Shown here: positions 22,489 to 34,300 of the stretch, piece by piece
How positions within the stretch are numbered: position 1 is the stretch's first letter
Layout: every line of letters begins with the position of its first letter
DNA from: Sipunculus nudus
Taxonomy: Eukaryota; Annelida; Sipuncula; Golfingiida; Sipunculidae
DNA: 64,000 nucleotides
Assembly: GCA_026874595.1 (NCBI GenBank)
Contig: CM049307.1
Location: 59,652,870 to 59,716,869 of the forward strand
Reading direction: 5' to 3'
Notes under the pieces: generated by a model
Told to the model about the DNA's origin: nothing
Seen by the model: the letters and a program-made list of their open reading frames with translations, nothing else
Databases searched by the model: none
Translations under genes and position numbers: made by a program

Positions 22489-24882
22489 TATGCTATTTAA
22501 TTTTAATTCCAAGAGGTTTTGTTTGTCATGAGAAGTATTAGATCTTTGTGAAGTACAATTCTTCCCAAAACATATTTTTCTGTATCCCTTCTCTACCCAA
22601 TCTTTTCTGCTTGAATACATGCATTATGGTGTACATTTCCCCACCATGGTTTTCCCTTTCATGTCCTGCTCTTCCCCAATTTGTCGTGATTGTATTTCTT
22701 ATAGTACATTTCCCAGTGTTTACCATTACATTATGAAATATCTTTATAATATTTCCCCTTTTATATTTCTCCAAGAACAAATGTATGAGTGTATTTCTAA
22801 GAATTTACTGTGAACTGTTCAACCTTTTTCCAGCATTTAACATTTTGAATCTCAGTCTATACCAAATTACCTTTTTGACTAAATCCATTGATATACATAT
22901 TTAAGTTAATGTCAGAAATGATCCAATGTTTGTTCACCCACCATTCCCATATTAATTTTCATATTTTCATACCCTTGTTAAACTCCTAGCTTTTGTTTTA
23001 GTACTGCCACATACATAACTGCCTTCTAATAATTCTCTCTTTATGAACGTTGTAACTTTTTTGTCATTTAACTGTTAGTGTAAGTGTATACCAGAGATAG
23101 TATATATATCTGTGCATTCTTGGAATGTTTATATGTACATTTTCCAACTGTGCAATTTTATTATTCTTTTCATCTGAAAAAAAAACTGACCAAAAGAGGG
23201 ATTTTAATTTATATGGGCATTAGACCAGGTGTCACAACACTTGGCAACATTTTTTCCCCACCTTACACTGTTTCAGCATATTTTATTATATAATTCTTTA
23301 CTTGGGCATTAGTTTTGTTTTTAGTGTTGTCATAGAGAATATTTGTCAGTTGGGATCATATGGATTTCAATTTGATAAGGAATAACAAATTGAAATACTG
23401 GATAAATACTGGTTTGTCAGCACTTGCATACCTCCCTTTGTTTTTTTTATGAGTTGTCTGTAATATTTAATACTCCTATATTAAGCTATGCAAAGTTTAT
23501 TTATTTATATTCTTTAATAAACACTGCTATTATGCTCACCATTTTAATTCTTTGCTGCAATTATTAATAGGGTAATAATTATTATTCCACTGAACTACTG
23601 CAAATGATTTTAGTGTAAATTGTTTTCTAGGTGCCCTTTAGTTAGATAACTTTAGTTATAGAGATGTTGGTTAGGTAGGATATGACTTTACTTTGTTTAA
23701 GACTTTGTGTATGTAAGAATGTGTGTGCACATTCAGTTTAACCGCCATGTTTCTGTACATATTAATTATTCTGTGCATGTGCCTCAGGGGCGGATCCAGG
23801 ATTTAGGAAACGGAGAGGTCTAACCCAGGACTAATGACTAAGCCTAAAATAAGGTCCCCAAGGTCCAGAAAAAAAGGGGGGTGGACGACCCCCCCCCCCC
23901 CCCAACCCATGGATCATCTTCTGTGCCTAATCTTCCAGTGTTCAGTTGTATTACTGCATGAATTCCGGTGTCTTTGTTGTTTAGTAACAGTTTCAATGAT
24001 TATCATGCCATTATGAGCTTGTGAGAGATTAGTAAATATGAACTTGTGAAGTACTACAAAAATGATTATTATATGTTTGTAGGCCAGTAAGAGGTTAGAG
24101 CTGAATAAATGTAGATTCCACAGGCACAGTACTATCAAATGCTCAAACAAATGTTCAGTACTAATTATAATAATCCATGATGATCATGGTTACTGTATCA
24201 GTAGCTGATTATACATCATATGAACTGAATTTGTACAGTTTACCTTAATAAATGTTGGAATGATTTTATGATCATAATGGTCATGATGATGATGAAGTAA
24301 TTAAGTGATCCTGCATTTTATAATGTTAGTATTTGAACTGTATTTAATTTATAATTTAATATGTTATAAACTGTATATCACACTTGTTGACAGGTCATGT
24401 AATTATATGCTCTTTAACTAAATGTACTTTTTATTGTGTTTTATATGAAAAATGTGCCTTTATTCCAAAGGAGCAACTAATAAATGATCTCTGAGATTAG
24501 GCAGGCTTTGTGTCTATTTTTGAGGGGGGAGGGATTGTGTCATAGTGTGAATATGAAATTGTTCAAAGATGTTAGAGCACTGTTCTGACATCTCTCAAAC
24601 CCTAAGTGGATTCCTGTTGCATATTATGCACAAAATCTTCACAAAGCTCTGGTAAGTTATCACCACGACTCTAAAAGTTAACGGACAGACACAAGATGAC
24701 CTCTGACCTTGTTAAATATGCATTTAGTTTGACAGGAATTCTATTCAGGTGAGACACTTGGTTAATATTTATGAGTTTTATGAAAATGCTTCAGATGCTT
24801 TTATAATTGGTAAGTCATTGTGACCTCGGACCTCATTGAATATACTTAGGTTTTGCTAGGATATTGAACTTAGGTGAGATAT

Positions 24883-25146
24883 TGTTATGGAGTAAGAAAG
24901 GGTATATTTATGACTTGACATATATTTAAAGGAATAAAACTATCTGTAGTGCGCACTGAGAGTCAGAGTGAGTCAGGGAGGCTGGGCGGCTCTCTCAGAG
25001 AGAGAGACTGTCCCAGACTGCTTGCTATTGAATAAAGACTTCTATCATCAAACTGGTCTTGGAACATTGTCTGCCACGCGCATCAGCACTGTTTGTGATA
25101 CAGGTGGGGAAATCCCCACAATCCCCTGAACCCCACCATTGTATCA
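24883..25146 (+). mobile_element. Probable solo LTR
   Basis: A 264-bp block starts TGTTATGG and ends GTATCA. It is flanked on both sides by ATAT as a candidate 4-bp target duplication. It contains a TATA-like TATATTTAAAGG and the polyadenylation hexamer AATAAA at 25030, in the order expected of an LTR. It interrupts a short tandem repeat: the unit at 24750 reads GTGAGACACTTGGTTAAT, whereas here the same words are split by the insert. No internal retrotransposon sequence is present. Confidence 0.5.
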
Positions 25147-26710
25147 ATATTATAATGGTTAATATTTCTTTTGATTTTCATCAAAATCCATCATATTCTT
25201 GGCAAGTTACTGTGGCGACACCATAAAGTAGCCTGGTGACCCCTGACCCCATTAAATATTCGTAGATTTTGGATATATTCACACTTGGATGAGATAATCA
25301 TTTTGTAAGTAGATATTATGAGTTTTGTGAAACTCCATTAAAAGCTCTTGTAGGTTATTGCAGCAACACATAGTTTACAGACAGAAGGACAGTAGGTATA
25401 CCATAATACATCCCATCATAAATGGTATAAAAAGGTGGATTCATTTGCATATTGTGCACAAAATTTTAGCAGAACTTTTTTTTTTTTTTGAGAAACAGAT
25501 TCTTTTCCATCTCCTTTTTGCCCACAAGGTCCTGAATTTCATACACGACAGATAGATATACATACTAGTGTCCTGTGGTTGAATTTTTGGTTTGAGTATG
25601 TTTAAAATTTTCAGAAGTAAAACATGCATGAACGAGATGCTCAGACTTAACATTCACACTGTATAGCCTCATTAGTTAACATCTTATATATTTTATCAAT
25701 GCCTGCAGCGTTGAAAGGTTGATTGATATCATAAATTATAACATCTTTTATGTTATGTACCTGTAAATCAAAGACTGATATTATAAATTATAAATTTTTA
25801 TTTCATCTGCCAATAATGAACAGGATTTTCCACTTATTTGATGGTCCCTGGGTTCAATTTAAATAACTTAATGGATGTACTCGGTGAGAGTTCCTGTATT
25901 GTGGAAATGTACCCTTGTGAAATGCTGAAAACATGGACATTACTCAATTTAACCCAAAGTCTTGTGACTCTGAATAAAAATATATAAAAGCTCAACACAT
26001 TAATAAACAGAACAAGAAAAAAATGATATCAAGTAATAAATGTTTTATTTGGCACAATAAATAAAGGAAGAGAACTTTCTCTTTACTATCAGTATCACAG
26101 ATATGCATTTCATCACTTAGTAAAACAGTATGAAAAAAATATCATATTCGACCTACAGGGGATTCTGATACTTGATGTATTCATATGAACTACAAAAAAA
26201 CTTTGTCCCATAATGTTTGAGCATGTCTGACACCATAGCAACTTCCAACATTGTGACAAACAAATAATAAATTCCTGCAATGAACCTTCAGACCTCGTAA
26301 CAGCTTTGTCGCAGGTGATGTCATCCCTGGGCTTGAATATCATTGCAGACTGCCATTATGGGGCAGAGCGCATGTCCGACCACAAATTATCCATAACGGT
26401 TTGTTATTATACCCAGAACACTGGTCGGGCAACCATTAACATATACACAGCATTGTGTCTTTATACATACACCATGAATACATACAAGTGTTATACAGAA
26501 GGCAGCACTCGTTTTATGACCCGCTATGACCTGGATACAACTTTACACCTGCACTGGATGTAGCCTGAGAAACCGCTGACTAATCATGCATTTCTGTGGG
26601 AAATAACAAACACAGTAACAAACCAGATAATTCTATATAACTATCCCAGCTCGTTGAGTCCTTTGCAATAACATTTTACTGGACTTAAGCCCAGGGGCGG
26701 GTTGAAATTG

Positions 26711-26737
26711 TGATGTCATAATCGTTACCATGGTGAC
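26711..26737. promoter_or_regulatory. RFX X-box-like palindrome next to a CRE-like word
   Basis: GTTACCATGGTGAC at 26724-26737 fits the two-half-site X-box bound by RFX factors (established consensus), and TGATGTCA lies six bases before it. The position, in the gap between two 3' ends, gives no target gene, so the match may be chance. Confidence 0.2.
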
Positions 26738-27686
26738 ACACAGATGGCCCTTTACTTAACCTTTATACAACCGACACCTTATCAATACTACCAATTGTGT
26801 TGACCATTAAATGGACTGGGGACAGAGTAAAATGCCACATCTTTGTAATTCATCTCTGCTTCAGTGGATTTGAAAATGAAGTGCAGAATCAATGCATATT
26901 TTACCCAAAATTGTTTGTTTGAAAAAATAATAAAATTTTCTAAATATGCCTGAGATTATGAATTTGTGTCTAAACATCAACAGTATAATTATTTATTATC
27001 TTCTTTACTCCTTGTTAAACAATCACAGAAATAGTTCCTGCAGTGTGAATGCTGTAAGGAGATATCCATCTGTCATAGAACCATCAGTCTGCATATTTCA
27101 CCTTGCATATTTTGACTCTGAACATAGTCAACAAAATGCATAGAAAGAACAGATAATAACCCAGTAAAGCCTCAAAATGTCACAGACCGTAATCACAGCC
27201 CTGTGAGGCCAAGACCGTTCAACAGCATCCAAGTCAATGCATACTTAGGATTAAATGTCTGAACTCTGGTTGAACTGATATATTAGTGATCTTGCATTCC
27301 AAGCCAATGTTTCCAAATTCTGGGCTCCAAGGATGGACCAGCAGAAGAGATCTAGAGCCACAAGACTCCCAATACATTGCTAATCACTGATGTACCTATT
27401 ATGCATGGAGCGTTAATCATCATCATTTAATGATGATAATTTCTAAGTTAGCCAATCAGAGCATCCATCATTTGTGAAAGTTCTAAATTTGTAAAATTCA
27501 ACATTTGAAAATTTTCTTCTTGTCTATGTTTAATTCAACTTCAAAACCACACAAGTACTGTGATAAACTTGTGCTTTCCATCAGGTTACCCTGTTCTTTC
27601 CCTAGGCCCTGCTATCTGCTTTCAACTGGACCACAGATAAGAAACTACAACCCTCTTCACAGCATTTTGCCCCTCTGACAAAAGAG

Positions 27687-27692
27687 TTTATT
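27687..27692 (-). terminator. Candidate polyadenylation signal of REV1
   Basis: AATAAA on the minus strand, about 515 bp past the REV1 stop, is the nearest canonical hexamer noticed. It lies at the edge of a dispersed repeat copy, and other hexamers occur further on (for example near 26044). Confidence 0.25.
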
Positions 27693-27699
27693 GACCTTA

Positions 27700-28090
27700 T
27701 AGAGTGGCACACCATCATGAACCACACTGTAAGGCTTGTATTGTCATCATATTTTACCACACCTCATGGCAAACAGATAGGCTATCACTTCAAATACACC
27801 AGAAAATCTGTAGATTTAGTATAGTTTCTGACAACACCTACCATGTGTACCGGTAAAAAAACTTGGCATATAGTCAATCCCCCTGCGAGCTTGTTGAATT
27901 TCTGACTGAATGTGTACAAGCACATCTCTCTCAGGTTACTGGATGATAGTCCACTTGTATGTGGCACAGGAAATGACTGGTTACCATAGAGATGAGATTT
28001 ACACTTTGGGTTTATGAGTCCACATGTAATCTTTTGTGTTGAATAATCACTCATTGCTTGATGTTAAGATTACCAGCTGTTTACAATTAT
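27700..28090 (+). repeat. ~600-bp dispersed repeat, diverged copy 2
   Basis: Shares with the copies at 4.2 and 55.9 kb the words TTGTTGAATTTCTGACTG, ACAGGAAATGACT, TTACCATAGAGA and GTCCACATGTAATCT. It lies immediately past the REV1 stop, so the REV1 3' UTR probably contains it in antisense. A 270-nt open frame on the minus strand (27785-28054) parallels frames in the other copies. Confidence 0.6.
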
Positions 28091-28207
28091 ACCAAAGTAC
28101 AAAGGATGGATAGCCATTACAGTGCAATTTCCTGTATGACTTGTTCATGGCTACTCCTAGAGCTCCTTCTTCTGTAGTAATATTAGATTATTCCCTCCTT
28201 CAAAGAC

Positions 28208-28316
28208 TCAAACCTTGAGTTCACAGCCGTACACACTTGACACCAGAGCTTGTACATGTGACACCACCAAGTTCAAGCTGTTCTCCCAACACTCTGTCTT
28301 TAATTTCTTTATATTC
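28208..28316 (-). CDS. REV1: REV1 exon 19 (C-terminal end and stop)
   Basis: Acceptor CTCTCACAG precedes GGAATATAAAG; the stop TGA is at 28210-28208. It encodes the last helix of the C-terminal domain, ending SSVYGCELKV, which aligns with the human end QTYGSTLKVT. Confidence 0.95.
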
Positions 28317-31300
28317 CTGTGAGAGGAGAAAAACTATGTCAATTAAAGTATAATACACTAGATAATTATATTCTTTTACACGTATAGCAGATTTCGGTAA
28401 GAAAAGACAGATGCAATATAACTTGATGTAATTGAGTAGAATATAAAAAAGATAATCATTACTGAAAAATCAGTCACTTATTGGTAATTCTTAACAAATT
28501 AATTGTAATCTTTTATGAGTAAACAATGACTGAAATTAAGATGTTTTTATGAATGTTCTTTTCTTGTATATAACCTTTAACATAGCTGAAATGATTCTGT
28601 GTGAAGCAAACTGTAAACAACATAATCATAATCTGCACATATATAATTTTAGTGCTACTTAATACTGAATTTCAGTTTTCAACAATGAAAATTAAAATAA
28701 GCCACAAAAATGCATTTATTAATATGCTTTTTAACAGGTGAAAGACTCATTTAGTTTACTCATTTGAAATATACAATTCTGACATGGATTTTACTCTGGG
28801 TGCCAATTTTTTTTTACCTGATGAGGAACTTAATTAGCAGATAGATCATTTCTAGGTCTTTATTTTCAAACAGAGCAGTCAGGTAGGATATGACCATGTC
28901 CAAATCCTCTTCATCTGGTGCTGAAATACAAGGTTCACAGATGTAGGTTATTGTGTGTACAGCATTTTCGTCTGAATTTAAATCTCTTAAAGATTCTTGA
29001 GTGTCATCTAGTGAGCATTACCAGTACCACAGAGATTCACACATCTTAAGAGACACCTGGAGGCCATTATGAGTACCAGTTAGCAAAATTGCAACTTTTT
29101 CTTATGGTTCCCTTGCCTGAATAAAAATGTCCTGTGACTCGTATGATTACAATCATGTTATAATTAAACAAGTTACAAAATCATTTGAACATTATTAGCA
29201 TTTCATGTATTTACAGCCAGAAACATGAAAGCATATTACTGACATCAAAACTTAAAACCTCTCATTAATATATATATATATATATATACATAAGATCACA
29301 CCAAAACTAGCCAGGAAACTCACTCCACAAAGTTTTGACCTCCAATCAAACATACAGAACTGAAAAAGCTGAGGCAATTAAAACTCATCATAACACTCTT
29401 CCCGTAACACACAAACACAGTTTGCCATTGATAATACATAAAAACAGCTATACACACACATATCCTCATGATAAAACAATGTAGTCACTCACCTTCCGGA
29501 GCTGATGAGATCCACTCCCTCCACAATGCCTTGACCTCCTCCAGCGTGACCGCTCCACAGAAGTTTAGCGGCTCCGGTGCTGGTTCAGGGGCTGGTTCAG
29601 CAGGCTTTTCTGGTACAGCCTCTACTTCACCGGGATCTTGCTGCTGTAGAGATGCATAAATTTTGTATTTTTCTAAAAGCATAGTATATATTCTGTAATA
29701 AATGAAGTTAACACAGAGCTAAAATTAAAACTAAATTCATAGAATTTTGCATCAAGAACTCTAAACCAGGTAACCCATTAAAAAAACTGATCAATGGACC
29801 TGCCTCCACCTCCTTTGCACATTGAACAAAACAAATCTGTTGACATTTTTGGATAAAAGATTTTGCAAAGCAATAACATCATCAATTATTGACAAATTAT
29901 TCATTAAGGCTTGTGAATGTAAACCTATCTAGTTTCTTGTGCATTTTATCTTGTTCATATGATAAAAGAACTGCTTTGATGATGGTATTTACTGTTTACT
30001 TCTGTTATGTTGGATTAGACCGAACATTCTTGTTCATAATTCCTGAAACAGCTGGCAGAGCAGCCTGAAAGAGCAAGGTCTCTGGGAGTGAAGCTAAGCC
30101 ACTGCCTTAAATTGTGTTTCCATGTATCCGCATAAGAGGTACTTATGCTCCATAGTGCGCAGTCCACAAAAACTGTTTCCATAAGTATGTACGTTTTTCT
30201 TGCGGATAACCTTTCGTGTGCCTCTTTTGAAATTGCACACATGCACAATTTTATTTTAACTGCACCCGGTGACCTGTCGCCGGGTCACTGTTGGGAAATG
30301 TAAGCATTTTTGCCATCCGCAAAACAGATGAATCACTCACCGTTCCATTTCGATGCGATCTGTTTTTGCAGATACAAATGCAGAGCACGTTAAAACGTAC
30401 ACATGGAAACTGTTCATCTTAAAAAGAGGGATGCCATTTTTTGCATACGAGACACACAAGATTTACAGTTACATGGATACACAGCTTAATTTAGAGGAAA
30501 TTGAGTATATCTCAGTGATGTAAGACTCCACTCAAGTCCCGACTTGAACTGTCTTTTTTAAGGACTCTGACTTGTGCTTGAGGGTTCTGGACTCCGACTT
30601 GTACTCCGAATCAGATATTAGGACTCGAGAAAATGTAATTTAACATTAAAGTAAAAAGCATGTGCAAACTAACATAAAATACACATGGTAATTTCAAAGA
30701 TTCATTTTAAATTTCTTTTAATAAGGATATTTGTAATTGAATCAGACTTGGACTTGTACCAAATGACTCTGACTCCAAGAAGGTGGATTTGGACTTTAAT
30801 CTCAAGGACTCAGACTTGAGTAACCTGGACTCAGACTTGCCCTCACACTCGGATGGTGTGGATTGGACTACATCACTGTCTCTGAGATCAGTTGAAAATG
30901 TCTCCATTTACAAGCCCTGGCAGGTGCTTGTAGCATGAAAAAAAAGCCAAATTGTGTCCCAGATCAGATCAGATCAGATCTAGTATTTACGTCATCAGAC
31001 GAGCACAGTTGAGAAGGTCAGTGACCTTCGCCCTGGCTGCCTCTTTAGACGCTCCAGATAAATTGGGAGAACCTGCGATGTTTTTCAGGGTGTTTTAAGT
31101 TCATTCTGCCGCAGGAACTGATGACGAAGACGTTCTGTGTGAATTCTGTAAACTGCAGACCTAGGGGGATCGTAGCTGCACTGGTGTTTTAGGTTGAATC
31201 TGTTGTAATTTAAATGTCTATGGGGGTGGATCACTGCTGCACTGTAATGATCTTTGCGGTCTGCAGATGTTATGCTGGTCACGCATGCCTGGAGATACTT

Positions 31301-34300
31301 CAATGGATGTTTTCTTCTTCTTATTCGGGAGCAGATTTCTATTGTTTAGCTGCTGGTGGTCGTGAAAGAATGTTTTGTTGGTATTCGGGCCTCTTTATTC
31401 AGTACTGTTTTCGTCACTTGAGGATTCTTCTGTTGTGGCTGATTCGGACTCTAGTTGAATGACGTCAGTGGTGTATTCATTTATGTCTATTAAAATTTGT
31501 TGTATATCTTGGTGAAGTTTTTCATATTTTTGTCTTTTTCCATTTAGTGCAGCTTGTATACAGGCTCTCACTATGGGGCATAGTACTTGGAGTTGTTGAA
31601 TGAACAGGTTTGTTTCCAGTTGCGGTATGTTCATGACGAAATTGGCCGTAAGTAAGAAATCTCTCTCGATCACCAATTTGTCGTGGTCATCCCAACCATG
31701 GTGTAGAACAGAAGCCGCTGTCAGGTATAACATCTGTATTGGGCTCATGCTGAGTGCTAGTGTAGATACATCAACTAGTTCTGGTGTGGGTGGTGGTAGC
31801 TCTGGTTCAGTCTGTGTAGCGGTGCTTGTTTTGGTCACAGTTGGTTCTGTCTCCATTGGTGCTGGTGTAGTATCTGTGTCTAGGCCGGGTGTAGTAACTT
31901 GAATAAACTTTTGCTGAATCTTGATCTTATATTGCTTGAAGACTGGACATCCCTTGTAGGCAGTGGTGTGCTCTCCTCCATAGTTAGCACATTTTCTGGC
32001 TGTTACAATACACGACTTGGCTGAGTGGTCTGGGTCTCCGCAGCGGTAGCATCTGGGGAGTTGTGACATTCTCAACTGGCATGTCCCCAATTGAGGCAGC
32101 GGCCACAAAAGGGGATGTCAATGGACTTGTATGGTTCCGTACGGTATGTCTTGAAACCCGCCTGGAGACCATGTTGTAATGCGTGTTCAGCAAGTTGCTT
32201 CTCTGAGAAGACAACCTTGACCTTATGAGTTGGCTTTCGGGTGATAGCACTCTGCATGCGGATAACAGCTACTGTAGGCGTAGTCTCTGCAATAAGGGCT
32301 TGAAGTTCTGAGACGTCAGTCTCTGGGTTGACCCCCTTCAGAATGACTGGGAATTCTTGTGGAGGCTGTGTGTTAACTCTCTTGGTTTTTTTCTCTCTGT
32401 GAGTTGTTTGGTGGATACAGGTTACAGTCTTGAAGGCTGGTACTGCTCTCCATTCCTTTACATCCCTAATTCTGACGCCATGCTGTGGTTGTTCAGGATA
32501 GACATAAAGTCTATCTCTTGACTTAGTTGCTTTGTTGAATCTCACATCCGGAAAAGCTGACCGGAGGGCTCTATATAGTTGAACATGATCCTGGAGAAGT
32601 CTTGGGGGAACCCCCTTGACAAAGAAACCTACTGGCGAAGCCATAACGGTTATAACTAGAGGTGAAGACACGCTTAGTTTCAGGACAGGTCCTTACTGTG
32701 TCCCATCAGTATCCAACATTTTAACATAAGAATGTGAAAATTATCCTTGGTGTTGCCAGGCCTACCTTGTTAAAGGCTGCATTAATCTGTGGTTGCTGCT
32801 TGGCGAAGTTGAGTTTTTTCGGGCTGAGCTTCTTGCGTCCAGGCCCTCGTCCTCGTGGTACTTTGAAGACCGGACTGTTCGGTCCTTTTTTACGAGGGGA
32901 GGGACTATTTTTTGGTGACTTTACAGGAGAAACCTTGGAAGGAGATGCCTGCAAGAAAACATCAAATTATCTTATAAATACAAATGATAAGGTCAAATTA
33001 TTTCTAATTGCTATTGCCAATTTCAAAATATTCAAATAGATATTTTTGAAAAATTTCATTGATAAAATCGTTCGATTTGCAAGAACAAACAAGGATTTTG
33101 CAAGACTTTAATCGTTTGAATTAAGTCACAAAAGTCAATTTTTAACTTGCCAGTCTTTAAATAAGCAAATCTCTATTATTTCAGTGACAGTATATGATCA
33201 CATCTGGTTGTAACAACATTAAGACAGTCACAATACAACTCACAATTTAATATGTATTTCAAGACTTTGGTCACACCTCTTTACAAGTTAAACAAGGTAT
33301 ATATAGGGCACATAAAAGGTAATACTAGAGGACCTGTATTTGCTATATGTCTCCACTCACTATGGACCTCACTTTCCCAAATCTGAGGGGTAAAATGGAC
33401 CCCTTCAAAAGTTTAGTGTTAACTTAAATCCTGGATTTCTAAAGATTTGAGGATCAAGGTGACCAGGTTATGAACTGATCTGATATTTTATTCTGGCTGA
33501 TTTGACCATGAAGATCCAGGTGAAAATCACCAGTTTTCGAGCTCCTAAAGGGACTTGATTAAAACAATAAGTTTTAAATTTGAGGAAAAAATATGCGCTC
33601 TTTCTAAAGTTATGGGGTTCACAAATAATACTATTTCAGTCTATCTGACCTTGATTATGAAGGTCATGGTCACTAGATTTTTAACTTGTCCGAGATATTG
33701 GTAGAGACAATTCACAAGTCGAATTTCGTGAAAATATATCAAGTGATTCAAAAGATATAGCGTTCAAAAATAATTTCTATCCTGGCTGATTTGACATTGA
33801 AGATCCAGGTCAAGGTCACCAGTTTTCTAGCTCCTCAAGGGACTTTATCAAAACAATTAGTGTTTCAAATTTGAGGAAAAATATGCGCTACTTCCAAAGC
33901 TATGGGGTTCACAAATAATTGTTCAGCCAATTTGACCATGATGTTTTAAGGTCAAGGTCACCAGTTTTCAAACATGTCCAAGATTTTGGTGGAGACATTT
34001 CACAAGTCGAATTTCATGAAAATATATTGAGTGGTTCAAAAGTTCACTTATACTTTTGATTCAGGCCAATTTTACCTTTAAGATCAAGGTCAAGGTCTCC
34101 AGTTTTTTAGCTCCTTAAAGAACTTGATTTAAGCAATTAGTTTTCAAGATTGAGGAAAAAATATGCAATACTTCAAAAGTTATGGGGCTCACCAAAAAAT
34201 TGTATTTTGGCCTATACCTTGATGATGAAGGTCAAGGTCACTGGTTTTCGAACTTGTCCGAGATTTTGGTAGAAACAATTTAAATTTAAAATTTCATTAA

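Larger units (their letters stand above)
19926..28207. other. Intergenic region between the two convergent genes
   Basis: No protein-coding gene is supportable. It contains the 38-bp minisatellite just after the + gene, a MITE (22150-22488), a homopolymer-rich patch with a GGGGCGGATCCAGGATTT word near 23787, a probable solo LTR set in a short ~150-bp repeat (24690-25360), and a copy of the ~600-bp repeat (about 27700-28090) next to the REV1 stop. Both genes' 3' UTRs must end somewhere here. Confidence 0.7.
29644..32765 (-). other. REV1 intron 16
   Basis: A 3.1-kb intron filled largely by mobile DNA: a low-identity palindromic segment (about 30096-30480), a hAT-like MITE (30513-30878) and an ORF1-only LINE-like insertion (30962-32696). 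The last ends about 70 bp from exon 16 and lies in the same sense as REV1. Confidence 0.8.

Noticed and set aside
23787-23910. Transposon end at GGGGCGGATCCAGGATTT
   Set aside because: The word looks like a common animal transposon end, but no inverted partner is found nearby; only homopolymer-rich sequence follows.
30096-30480. MITE suggested by inverted CCATGTATCC-like and TGGAAACTG-like words
   Set aside because: The inverted matches are short and broken and no clean boundary or target duplication is visible, so it is not listed as an element.
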